Below, piece by piece: positions 34,113-41,921 of a DNA stretch of 64,000 bases. The stretch is from contig CAKQMV010000003.1 of assembly GCA_934255135.1 (NCBI GenBank), positions 62,001-126,000 of the forward strand. The letters run 5' to 3'. Under the pieces are notes generated by a model that worked only from the letters and a program-made list of their open reading frames with translations, ran no database searches and was not told the origin of the DNA. How positions within the stretch are numbered: position 1 is the first letter of the stretch; every line of letters starts with the position of its first letter. This DNA comes from an uncultured Clostridia bacterium (lineage in GTDB: Bacteria > Bacillota > Clostridia > Peptostreptococcales > Anaerovoracaceae). The position numbers were made by a program, and so were the translations under genes.

Positions 34113-35297
34113 CTAGTGATGGAACAGTCTCATTCCTGTAAATGCCATTGTGATGCCAAGCTCGTTGCAGCAGTTAATAACGTCCTCATCTCTGATTGAA
34201 CCGCCTGGCTGTGCAATATAGCTTGTTCCGCTCTTATATGCTCTCTGAACGTTGTCGAAGAATGGGAAGAATGCATCTGATGCACATGTTACGCCTGTGA
34301 TTGTGTCGAGGTAAGCTCTCTGCTCCTCGTCAGTGAATCTCTCTGGCTTCTCTGTGAAGTACTTCTCCCAGATTCCATCAGCGCAGCAATCCTCTTCATT
34401 CTTGTTGATGTATGCATCGATTACATTGTCTCTTGTAGGTCTTCCGATGTCTAATCTGAATGGCAGGTTAAGAACCTTCTCATTCTGACGGAGGAACCAT
34501 GTATCAGCCTTGCCGCCTGCAAGTCTTGTGCAGTGAACTCTTGACTGCTGTCCGGCACCTACACCGATAGCCTGTCCGTCATATACAAAGCAGACTGAAT
34601 TTGACTGAGTGTACTTAAGAGTGATAAGAGCAATAATCATATCTCTTACTGCTTCCTTAGGAAGATCCTTCTTCTCAGTAACAATGTTCTGCAGAAGCGC
34701 TTCATTAATCTTGAAGTTATTTCTTCCCTGCTCAAAAGTAATTCCGTAAACCTGCTTATGCTCCTGCTCTTCAGGTACATAGTCAGGGTCAATCTTAATG
34801 ATGTTGTAGTTGCCGCCCTTCTTCTTCTTAAGAATCTCAAGAGCTGCCTCAGAATATGAAGGAGCGATGATTCCATCACTTACCTCTCTCTTGATGATTC
34901 TTGCAGTTGTCTCATCGCACTCATCTGAAAGAGCAATCCAGTCACCGAATGAGCACATTCTGTCTGTACCTCTAGCTCTGGCATATGCACATGCGATTGG
35001 GCTCTCATCAAGACCTTCGATATCAGCAACAAAGCAAGCCTTCTTAAGGCTATCAGGAAGAACGGTGCCAACAGCAGCTGATGTAGGGCTTACATGCTTA
35101 AATGATGCAGCTGCAGGCATATCAAGTGCCTCCTTGATTTCCTTAACGAGCTGATATGAATTCAGCGCATCAAGGAAATTGATATATCCAGGTCTGCCGT
35201 TTAAGATCTCAAAAGGGAGATCCGATCCGTCAGCCATATAAACAGATGCAGGCTTCTGGTTAGGGTTGCATCCGTACTTAAGTTCAAATCTATTCAT
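34113..35297 (-). CDS. purH: AICAR transformylase without a cyclohydrolase domain
   Basis: Step 9 of purine synthesis: formylates AICAR with 10-formyl-THF. It has 394 residues, against about 510-530 for normal bifunctional PurH. The N-terminal IMP cyclohydrolase domain is absent. ELKYGCNPNQKPASV and the catalytic Lys-His in AASFKHVSPTSAAVG are those of the transformylase domain, as are CVFVYDGQAIGVGAGQQSRVHC and FPFFDNVQRA. The missing activity is supplied by PurO, encoded immediately upstream with an 8-base overlap (ATGAATAG). The tight coupling supports the idea that the two work as a pair. Confidence 0.92.
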   Translation of the reverse strand: MNRFELKYGCNPNQKPASVYMADGSDLPFEILNGRPGYINFLDALNSYQLVKEIKEALDMPAAASFKHVSPTSAAVGTVLPDSLKKACFVADIEGLDESPIACAYARARGTDRMCSFGDWIALSDECDETTARIIKREVSDGIIAPSYSEAALEILKKKKGGNYNIIKIDPDYVPEEQEHKQVYGITFEQGRNNFKINEALLQNIVTEKKDLPKEAVRDMIIALITLKYTQSNSVCFVYDGQAIGVGAGQQSRVHCTRLAGGKADTWFLRQNEKVLNLPFRLDIGRPTRDNVIDAYINKNEEDCCADGIWEKYFTEKPERFTDEEQRAYLDTITGVTCASDAFFPFFDNVQRAYKSGTSYIAQPGGSIRDEDVINCCNELGITMAFTGMRLFHH

Positions 35298-36012
35298 ACT
35301 TGTTCACCATCCTATTCTCAACTTCGCCTGTAACCAGATCAACAGTTCTAAGGTACAGTGAAATCTTATTATCGTCATCTAGAGAGCTCCAGATTGTGTT
35401 GAAGAACTCATCCATATCCTCAGGAATAGCTACTCTCCTTGGCTCTCCCTGGAATGTTGGAAGTGGGCTCTCATTTCTCTCATATGTATGAATGAAGTGT
35501 CCCATTCCGGCAAAAGACTCATACTCATAGAAGAATCTGTTGCAGAAGCTTCCGTCAGCATCGCCGCTCTTAAGGATGCTCATGTTATATGAGAAGTCAC
35601 CCTCCTCGTCAAAAGTCATAACACCTGAGATTCTTGGTGTCAGGTTCGGTGCATCTGGCTCAAAACATCTTGTTCTAAGTGACTCATACTCAGACTTTCC
35701 TGCCATAAGTCCCTCATAGACAGTGTCTGTCTGGTTTCCGTTCGAAACAATAAGCTTGTTCTCCCATGAACGGATTGGTGCATAGATGATGAGGCTTGGA
35801 TCCTCGAGCTTGCTTGGGTCAAAAGGCTCTGTGAATACAGCGCCGTCTCTCTCAACAAAGATTCTGTTTCTTGAGTTCTGTGATCTTCCCATAATGAAAT
35901 ATGCTGTTACAGCCTTCTTTCCATCAGGAGTCTTTCCGATGATGATTCCTCTGCCTGGGTAGCTGTGGCCTGCCACTATTTCACTAAACTCTCTATTTGC
36001 ATAAATGCTCAT
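35290..36012 (-). CDS. purO: IMP cyclohydrolase, archaeal PurO type
   Basis: Step 10 of purine synthesis: closes FAICAR to IMP. It has 240 residues. AGHSYPGRGIIIGKTPDGKKAVTAYFIMGRSQNSRNRIF is the PurO/IMP_cyclohyd family N-terminus, not related to the PurH cyclohydrolase domain. It overlaps purN by 20 bases and purH by 8 bases, so these three are translationally linked. Start behind AAGGATAAGTC. PurO is best known from archaea; its presence here in a clostridial operon complements the truncated PurH. Named by sequence recognition and context. Confidence 0.88.
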   Translation of the reverse strand: MSIYANREFSEIVAGHSYPGRGIIIGKTPDGKKAVTAYFIMGRSQNSRNRIFVERDGAVFTEPFDPSKLEDPSLIIYAPIRSWENKLIVSNGNQTDTVYEGLMAGKSEYESLRTRCFEPDAPNLTPRISGVMTFDEEGDFSYNMSILKSGDADGSFCNRFFYEYESFAGMGHFIHTYERNESPLPTFQGEPRRVAIPEDMDEFFNTIWSSLDDDNKISLYLRTVDLVTGEVENRMVNKYE

Positions 36013-36637
36013 GACTTATCCTTTCAATCGTTTCAGGCAGTATGATCCATTCTGCCTCTTCCATTACTCTTCTCTGTAGCGTCTCAGGAGTGTCATCCTC
36101 CTTAACACAGACAGCCTTCTGTGCAAGAATCTTGCCGCCATCTGTAATCTCATTGACAAAGTGAACTGTAGCGCCAGTCACCTTGACACCCTTGGCAAGG
36201 GCCGCCTCGTGAACCTTAAGTCCATAGAAGCCGTCTCCACAAAATGAAGGAATAAGGCTTGGGTGAACATTAAGTATTCTGTTCTCGAAGTGGTTTATGA
36301 ACTTCTCACTCAGAACAACCATAAAGCCTGCAAGAACGATAAGTTCAATTCCTGCCTCATCGAGAAGCTCGATAAGTTTGTCCTCCTGAGAAGATCTATC
36401 AGCAGTCTCATAAACCGGGACATCAAGGTCGCAGGTAGCGCCCTTCTTTCTTGTAACAACAGCCGCAGGAATTCCCTCGTTTGCGGCTCTGTGTAATGCG
36501 TAAGCAGAAGCATTGTTACTGAGAACAAGAGAAACCTCCCCGCTCTTAATAATTCCGCTCTTCTGAGCATCAATTATCGCCTGCAGATTGGTTCCTCCGC
36601 CAGAAACAAGAACTGCTATCTTAGTCAGTCTGTTCAT
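35993..36637 (-). CDS. purN: Phosphoribosylglycinamide formyltransferase (THF-dependent)
   Basis: Step 3 of purine synthesis: formylates GAR with 10-formyl-THF. It has 214 residues. The N-terminal VLVSGGGTNLQAI binds phosphate. The catalytic Asn and His are in NVHPSLIPSF, and the Asp in NEITDGGKIL. No formate-dependent PurT is seen, so the step depends on formyl-THF, which the nearby Fhs can make. It overlaps purO. Confidence 0.95.
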   Translation of the reverse strand: MNRLTKIAVLVSGGGTNLQAIIDAQKSGIIKSGEVSLVLSNNASAYALHRAANEGIPAAVVTRKKGATCDLDVPVYETADRSSQEDKLIELLDEAGIELIVLAGFMVVLSEKFINHFENRILNVHPSLIPSFCGDGFYGLKVHEAALAKGVKVTGATVHFVNEITDGGKILAQKAVCVKEDDTPETLQRRVMEEAEWIILPETIERISHEHLCK

Positions 36638-36654
36638 GGATTTCTCCTGTTATT

Positions 36655-37698
36655 CTACACCAGAGTGATCTTCTCATCAGACTCTGTGATCTCTCCGATT
36701 ATGTAAGCATCCTCACCGTTAGCCTTAAGAATCTCAAGAGCTCTGTCGGCATCCTCATTAGCAAGGATGATACACATTCCAACACCCATATTGAAAGTAT
36801 TGAACATGTCATGTTCGCTGATTCCACCAGTCTCAGAAATAAGGTCAAAGATTGGAAGAACCTTTACTGCATCCTTATTAACTCTTGCACCGAGTCCATC
36901 AGGAATGCTTCTTGGAATATTCTCATAGAATCCGCCACCAGTGATATGGCTGATTCCCTTAGCTTCAATCTCTTCAAGAAGAGCAAGCACAGGCTTAACA
37001 TAAATTCTTGTTGGCTCAAGAAGTGCCTCGCCAAGTGACTTTCCGCCAAGCTTCTCAAGAGGAGTCTTAAGATCAGCGTTCTCGATATCAAATACCTTTC
37101 TTACTAGTGAGAAACCATTTGAATGAACACCGCTTGATGGAAGTGCAATGATTACATCGCCTGCCTTCATCTTAGAATTGTCGATAAGCTTATCCTTATC
37201 AACAACACCTGTTGTATATCCTGCAAGATCGTACTCATCTACTGAATAGAAGCCAGGCATCTCAGCAGTCTCACCACCGATAAGTGCTGCACCTGACTGT
37301 ACGCAACCTTCGCATACACCCTTAACGATTGCCTCAATTCTCTCAGGATAGTTCTTGCCGCATGCAATGTAATCGAGGAAGAAAAGTGGCTTAGCTCCTA
37401 CACATACAACGTCGTTAACGCACATTGCAACGCAGTCAATTCCGATAGTGTCATGTTTATCCATAAGGAATGCAAGCTTCAGCTTAGTTCCTACTCCATC
37501 AGTACCACTTACAAGAACCGGCTTATTAATTCCTGTAAGGTCAAGCTCCATCAGGCCTCCAAAACCGCCAACACTTCCCATTACACCTGGTGTCACAGTT
37601 CTTGCGATATGTGATTTCATAAGCTCTACCGCCTTGTAACCTGCGGTAATATCTACACCTGCTGCAGCATAGCTGTCTGATCTTGATTTGTTGTTCAT
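36655..37698 (-). CDS. purM: Phosphoribosylformylglycinamidine cyclo-ligase
   Basis: Step 5 of purine synthesis: closes the imidazole ring of FGAM to AIR with ATP. It has 347 residues. YAAAGVDITAGYKAVELMK is the typical N-terminus; VSGTDGVGTKLKLAF and GIDCVAMCVNDVVCVGAKPLFFLDYIACGK are the signatures. Start behind AAAGGAGCACAATCTCT, 17 bases upstream of purN. Confidence 0.97.
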   Translation of the reverse strand: MNNKSRSDSYAAAGVDITAGYKAVELMKSHIARTVTPGVMGSVGGFGGLMELDLTGINKPVLVSGTDGVGTKLKLAFLMDKHDTIGIDCVAMCVNDVVCVGAKPLFFLDYIACGKNYPERIEAIVKGVCEGCVQSGAALIGGETAEMPGFYSVDEYDLAGYTTGVVDKDKLIDNSKMKAGDVIIALPSSGVHSNGFSLVRKVFDIENADLKTPLEKLGGKSLGEALLEPTRIYVKPVLALLEEIEAKGISHITGGGFYENIPRSIPDGLGARVNKDAVKVLPIFDLISETGGISEHDMFNTFNMGVGMCIILANEDADRALEILKANGEDAYIIGEITESDEKITLV

Positions 37699-37716
37699 AG
37701 AGATTGTGCTCCTTTA

Positions 37717-39141
37717 TTATTTCTTTCCGTTCCAGCAGTAAGTACACATCTGCTCCGGATCTAGCCCGATAGCTTCATAGATTCCCTCAAGAGACTGAAA
37801 CTCCAGAGAATCAAACTTAAACTTGTCGCAGATAGCCTTTCTCATCGCCTTTCCTCTTTCAGTCTTACCGTCTGAGTACTCTTCGATGTGGTTCAGGCCC
37901 TCCTCACCCTCAAGCTCTATGATGGTTCTTCTTGTTATAAGCTCCATCTCGTTCTTTGATGCTGAGAAGTTAACAAATGGGCATCCATACATGATTGGCG
38001 GGCAAGCCGATCTCATATGAACTGCCTTCGCACCATTATTATACAGGAATTCTACGGTTTCGCGCAGCTGAGTTCCTCTAACAATGGAATCATCTACGAA
38101 CAGCAGATTTTTATCCTTAATCAGTTCCACAACCGGAATCTGCTTCATCTTGGCAACCTTGTTACGCTCCTTCTGGTTAGTTGGCATAAAGCTTCTCGAC
38201 CATGTTGGAGTGTATTTGATGAATGCGCGGGCAAAAGGTCTATGTGCTTCGTTCGAATATCCGATTGCGTGTGGTGTGCCTGAGTCTGGTACTCCGCCGA
38301 CATAATCGATTGAATCGATATCGAAGCCATTTTTGATATCGTCTCTTGCCATGATATGTCCGTTACGATATCTCATAACCTCAACATTCACGCCTTCATA
38401 AGTAGTTGTAGGATATCCGTAGTAGCTCCAGAGGAAGCTGCAGATCTTCATCTCCTTGCCCGGCTCAGCGAGAACTGTCATCTTATCATGTGTCAGCTCA
38501 ACAATCTCTGCTGGTCCGAGGTTCTTGACGATCCTAAAGCCCATCTTCTCAAGAGCATATGACTCGAAGCTAACTCCGTAACCATCCTCAGCTTCTCCGA
38601 TAAGTATCGGAAGCCTTCCTACTTTATCTCTCGCCGCGATAATCGAACCATCATCTCTCAGGATAATAATTGAGCATGTTCCCACAATCATCTCCTGTGC
38701 AAACTTGATACCTTCAACAAAGTCATCCTTCATGCTGATCATCGAAGCAACCAGCTCTGTCTGATTAATCTTTCCCTCAGTCACAGCATTGAAATGGCCC
38801 TGTGCTTCAAATGTCATCTGAGCAAGGCTCTCAATATTGTTGATTCTGCCAACAATGCAGATTGAGAAAACGCCGAGCTTAGATCTGATAAGCAGTGGCT
38901 GCGGATCTGTATCTGAGATGCATCCGATAACCGATGTACCCTTCATTGAGTCAGTAATATTCTCAAACTTAGTCCTGAAAGGTGAGTTTGAAATATTATG
39001 TATCTGTCTCTGCATTCCGGCATCCTTGTCCCAGGCAGACATTCCACCTGTCTTTGTTCCGAGATGCGAGTGATAATCTGTACCAAAGAATACATCAAGT
39101 ACGCACTCATCTCTTGATGCTATTCCGAAAAATCCACCCAT
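37717..39141 (-). CDS. purF: PurF-like amidophosphoribosyltransferase lacking the N-terminal Cys nucleophile
   Basis: Step 1 of purine synthesis by family and context: PRPP to phosphoribosylamine. It has 474 residues. The PRPP-binding loop LLFVDDSIVRGTQLRETV is intact, and CPPIMYGCPF and CTYC near the C-terminus suggest the usual 4Fe-4S ligands. The glutaminase half is abnormal. The mature N-terminus should read C-G-V-F-G-I, but here it is M-G-G-F-F-G-I. The expected R-Y-S/P-T loop reads GCISDTDPQP and the N-G-N-L-x-N loop reads VGRINNI. So glutamine hydrolysis by the standard route looks impossible; free ammonia is a likely nitrogen source (inference). Similar PurF-like proteins occur in Bacteroides, from memory. 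Start behind AAGGAGGATTATACA. Confidence 0.85.
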   Translation of the reverse strand: MGGFFGIASRDECVLDVFFGTDYHSHLGTKTGGMSAWDKDAGMQRQIHNISNSPFRTKFENITDSMKGTSVIGCISDTDPQPLLIRSKLGVFSICIVGRINNIESLAQMTFEAQGHFNAVTEGKINQTELVASMISMKDDFVEGIKFAQEMIVGTCSIIILRDDGSIIAARDKVGRLPILIGEAEDGYGVSFESYALEKMGFRIVKNLGPAEIVELTHDKMTVLAEPGKEMKICSFLWSYYGYPTTTYEGVNVEVMRYRNGHIMARDDIKNGFDIDSIDYVGGVPDSGTPHAIGYSNEAHRPFARAFIKYTPTWSRSFMPTNQKERNKVAKMKQIPVVELIKDKNLLFVDDSIVRGTQLRETVEFLYNNGAKAVHMRSACPPIMYGCPFVNFSASKNEMELITRRTIIELEGEEGLNHIEEYSDGKTERGKAMRKAICDKFKFDSLEFQSLEGIYEAIGLDPEQMCTYCWNGKK

Positions 39142-39159
39142 TGTATAATCCTCCTTCAA

Positions 39160-39243
39160 ACCGGCGTCGCGGCCTCATATCGCCGGTCATTCACTAAAAC
39201 TTTCTGTTATATCTTCCCTTGTTATCCTCACTCAACAGGGAAG
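39160..39243 (-). other. Two hairpins between purC and purF
   Basis: ACCGGCG (39160-39166) pairs with CGCCGGT (39181-39187), just upstream of the purF ribosome binding site. CTTCCCTTGTT (39213-39223) pairs with AACAGGGAAG (39234-39243), with one bulge. Neither is followed by a T run, so they may tune mRNA stability or purF translation rather than end transcription. Confidence 0.5.
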
Positions 39244-39251
39244 CTCTTCCC

Positions 39252-39932
39252 CTATGCGAAGAAGAGCTCTGAAAGTGTCATTGGATCGATGTACTCGCCA
39301 TCCTTGTAAACTCTCATGTTACCTGAAGCGATCTCATCGATAAGCATTACGTTTCCGTCCTTGTCGTAACCGAACTCGAACTTGATGTCATAAAGGTCAA
39401 GACCCTTATCCTTAAGATCATCAGCAACGATCTTAGTGATTTTCTGAGTCATCTCCTTAATCTCGTCATACTGCTCAGCTGTCATAACGCCGAGAACAAC
39501 GATTCCGTCCTTAGTTACAAGTGGATCTCCAAGATCATCGTTCTTGAATGTCATCTCTACGTAAGCAGGGAGATCAGCGCCAAGCTCGATGTACTGTCCA
39601 TATCTTCTGTGGAAGCTTCCTACAGCCTTGTATCTGCAGATTACCTCAAGTCCCTGTCCGAATACAGTTGCAGGGAGAACCTCCATAGTAGTGTCATCAA
39701 GGTTAGCCTTTACGAAGTGTGTTCTGATTCCTGCAGCATTGATCTTCTCAAAGAAGTACTCAGTCATTCTGAGGTTAACATCGCCAACTCCCTCGATTGT
39801 AAGTCCAACTGAATTCTCACCTGGATCAAAAACTCCGTCCTTACCAGTGCAGTCATCCTTGAACTTCAGTAGAAAGTTTCCGTTCTCGAGCTCAAATACG
39901 TTCTTAGTCTTTCCTGTGTAAACCAGCTTCAT
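39252..39932 (-). CDS. purC: SAICAR synthase
   Basis: Step 7 of purine synthesis: joins aspartate to CAIR with ATP. It has 226 residues, the short bacterial form. LVYTGKTKNVFEL is the ATP-binding N-terminus, and IRTHFVKANLDDTTMEVLPATVFGQGLEVICRYKAVGSFHRRYG and KFEFGYDKDGNVMLIDEIASGNMRVY are family signatures. Start behind AAAGGAGAGATTTGTT. Second gene of the operon. Confidence 0.96.
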   Translation of the reverse strand: MKLVYTGKTKNVFELENGNFLLKFKDDCTGKDGVFDPGENSVGLTIEGVGDVNLRMTEYFFEKINAAGIRTHFVKANLDDTTMEVLPATVFGQGLEVICRYKAVGSFHRRYGQYIELGADLPAYVEMTFKNDDLGDPLVTKDGIVVLGVMTAEQYDEIKEMTQKITKIVADDLKDKGLDLYDIKFEFGYDKDGNVMLIDEIASGNMRVYKDGEYIDPMTLSELFFA

Positions 39933-40036
39933 AACAAATCTCTCCTTTGCTTGCTATTATATAAAAAATAAAATATTTTACTGTTAAAATACGTAATTGT
40001 TTTTACTTAGTACATGCTTCTCTGTGTATCCGTTAA

Positions 40037-40525
40037 TTAAAGGCGTGACATAATGTCTGCGTCCTTCTTTAGTACTGCCTCAGCCTCAGCCTTACGTCTC
40101 TCATCGAGAACCTTGGCAAGCTTGTCATCAGCTACAGCAAGAATCTCTGCTGCTAGAAGTGCTGCATTCTTACCGCCATCAACTGCAACTGTTGCTACAG
40201 GAATTCCTGATGGCATCATTACTGTTGAAAGAAGTGCATCCATTCCGTCAAAAGCTGCTGACTTGCATGGAATTCCGATTACCGGAATTGTTGTGTTCGC
40301 TGCAATTGCACCTGCAAGATGTGCTGCCATTCCGGCTGCTGCGATTATTACGCCAAAACCGTTCTCTCTTGCGTTTGCTGAGAACTCTCTGGCTTCTTCC
40401 GGTGTTCTGTGTGCTGAATACACATGAACCTCAAAAGGGATCTCCAGTTCCTTGAGAATATCTGTTGATTTCTTAATAATTGGCAGATCACTGTCGCTGC
40501 CCATGATGATTCCGACTTTCTTCAT
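40037..40525 (-). CDS. purE: 5-(carboxyamino)imidazole ribonucleotide mutase / AIR carboxylase
   Basis: Step 6 of purine synthesis. It has 162 residues. VGIIMGSDSDLPIIKK and SAHRTPEEAREFSANAR are the PurE signatures, followed by AAAGMAAHLAGAIAANTTIPVIGIPC. No purK is in the window, so this could be a class II enzyme that carboxylates AIR with CO2 directly, but the class cannot be told by eye. It leads the operon and has AAGGAGGAATCGTGG before its ATG. Confidence 0.95.
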   Translation of the reverse strand: MKKVGIIMGSDSDLPIIKKSTDILKELEIPFEVHVYSAHRTPEEAREFSANARENGFGVIIAAAGMAAHLAGAIAANTTIPVIGIPCKSAAFDGMDALLSTVMMPSGIPVATVAVDGGKNAALLAAEILAVADDKLAKVLDERRKAEAEAVLKKDADIMSRL

Positions 40526-40630
40526 TCCACGATTCCTCCTTGTATCAGTACCTTAGAATTTTCGCATGGATGTACCGATTGTTCAAGAAAACCGCGTAAA
40601 AAAATAGTAATTTTATGTATATTTTATTTT

Positions 40631-40680
40631 ATTGTTCGGAATCATTCGGATAATTTGTTTACTTATTTGTTAATTGTTCG
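40631..40680 (-). promoter_or_regulatory. Possible PurR boxes upstream of purE
   Basis: Three CGAA-core motifs on the minus strand resemble the CCGAAC core of Bacillus PurR boxes: TCCGAACAAT (40640-40631), TCCGAATGAT (40650-40641) and GCGAACAATTA near 40681-40671. The first two lie exactly one helical turn apart. The arrangement differs from the inverted pair known in Bacillus, so this is tentative. I found no purine riboswitch in this leader. Confidence 0.35.
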
Positions 40681-40702
40681 CTTAGCCCTGCTATTTATTT
40701 AA

Positions 40703-40733
40703 CAAAAAAAGCATGGCTCGCTAAAACCATGCT
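40703..40733 (-). terminator. Terminator of the butyrate kinase gene
   Basis: AGCATGG (40710-40716) pairs with CCATGCT (40727-40733); on the minus strand a run of seven T's follows. This separates it from the purine operon. Confidence 0.85.
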
Positions 40734-40751
40734 CCATAAATGCCAAAAATA

Positions 40752-41819
40752 TTATGCTCTGTACTCCTTAGCCTCTGCCTCGCCGTTGAGAACTCTAAGT
40801 GCGCCCTCAGCAAGTGACTGCATCTCATTCTCACCTGGGTAAACATAGATAGGAGCGATTCCTTCGATGTACTGTGAAATCTCATCAACAACCTCCTGGC
40901 CGTGTGCAATTCCGCCAGTTAGGAAGATTCCGTCAACCTTGAACTTAAGAACTGCTGCCATAGCTCCGATGTACTTAGCGTGCTGGTAGCAGAATGCCTT
41001 GAATGCAAGCTCGCAAGCCTTATCGCCATCCTGCATTCTTGCCTTAACCTCTCTCATATCCTTAGTTCCTGTGTGTGAATACATTCCAGCGTCCTGCTTA
41101 AGCATTCTCTTAAGGCTTGACTTATCGTACTCACCTGAGAAGCAAAGATTAATTACTTCGTCATCAGGAAGTCCGCCAGGTCTGTCCATTGACATAGGTC
41201 CGTCTACACTGCAGTCTGTGATATCAATACATCTGCCGTGCTCGTGAGCTGCGATTGAAGTTCCTCCACCGAGGTGAACTCCGATAAGGTTAAGCTCTTC
41301 GTATGGCTTGCCAATCTCAGCAGCGCAAGTTCTAGCGATTGCCTTCTGGTTAAGAGCGTGGAATCTTGAAGTTCTCTTGATTGAAGCTAGACCAGTAACC
41401 TTAGCAACCTCAGTCATCTCGTCTGTTGATACAGGGTCACAGAAGAATGCTGGGATTCCGTACTCCTTAGAAATGTCGTTAGCAATAAGAAGTGCAAGTC
41501 CGTGTGGCTGCATTCCGCCGTAGTTCATGTCCTTAGCATCAGCTACGCACTGCTCATTGATGTAGTATGTACCTGACTCAACGGCTCTGATAAGACCTGC
41601 TCTTGAGCATACTGCATCAAAGTCCTTAAGTTCAAGACCGTTCTCCTTAAGAGCCTCAAAGATATCGTTCTTTCTTACATCGAACTGCTCGATAGGAATT
41701 CTATGTGTAGCAAGGAACTCCTGATCGTGGTTAATTGTCTTTGAGAAAACCTCATCGTGGTCGTTGTATACTGCAATCTTTGATGACGTTGAGCCGAAGT
41801 TAAATACTAGAATCTTCAT
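40752..41819 (-). CDS. buk: Butyrate kinase
   Basis: It transfers phosphate between butyryl phosphate and ADP to make ATP, the last step of one butyrate fermentation route. It has 355 residues, ASKHA fold. Signatures are FNFGSTSSKIAVY, SRAGLIRAVESGTYYIN, MQPHGLALLIAN and LGGGTSIAAHEHGR. The length and these motifs fit butyrate kinase; acetate kinases are about 400 residues. A branched-chain acid kinase remains possible. The start at 41819 has AGGAGGAGACATTTTTT. No phosphotransbutyrylase gene is adjacent in the window, which is unusual since ptb normally precedes buk. Confidence 0.9.
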   Translation of the reverse strand: MKILVFNFGSTSSKIAVYNDHDEVFSKTINHDQEFLATHRIPIEQFDVRKNDIFEALKENGLELKDFDAVCSRAGLIRAVESGTYYINEQCVADAKDMNYGGMQPHGLALLIANDISKEYGIPAFFCDPVSTDEMTEVAKVTGLASIKRTSRFHALNQKAIARTCAAEIGKPYEELNLIGVHLGGGTSIAAHEHGRCIDITDCSVDGPMSMDRPGGLPDDEVINLCFSGEYDKSSLKRMLKQDAGMYSHTGTKDMREVKARMQDGDKACELAFKAFCYQHAKYIGAMAAVLKFKVDGIFLTGGIAHGQEVVDEISQYIEGIAPIYVYPGENEMQSLAEGALRVLNGEAEAKEYRA

Positions 41820-41868
41820 AAAAAATGTCTCCTCCTGAATTGTATTACTTAGTATCCCCCGATTTTTA

Positions 41869-41898
41869 TAAAAAAGAGACCACCTCAAGATGGTCTCC
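41869..41898 (-). terminator. Terminator of the aminotransferase gene
   Basis: GAGACCA (41876-41882) pairs with TGGTCTC (41891-41897); TTTTTT follows on the minus strand. buk is downstream behind its own ribosome binding site. Confidence 0.8.
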
Positions 41899-41921
41899 TA
41901 TAATCATTACATCAGATTCAA

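Noticed and set aside
40526..40700. Purine riboswitch in the purE leader
   Set aside because: The conserved loop sequences of the purine aptamer are absent; CGAA boxes suggest a protein repressor instead.
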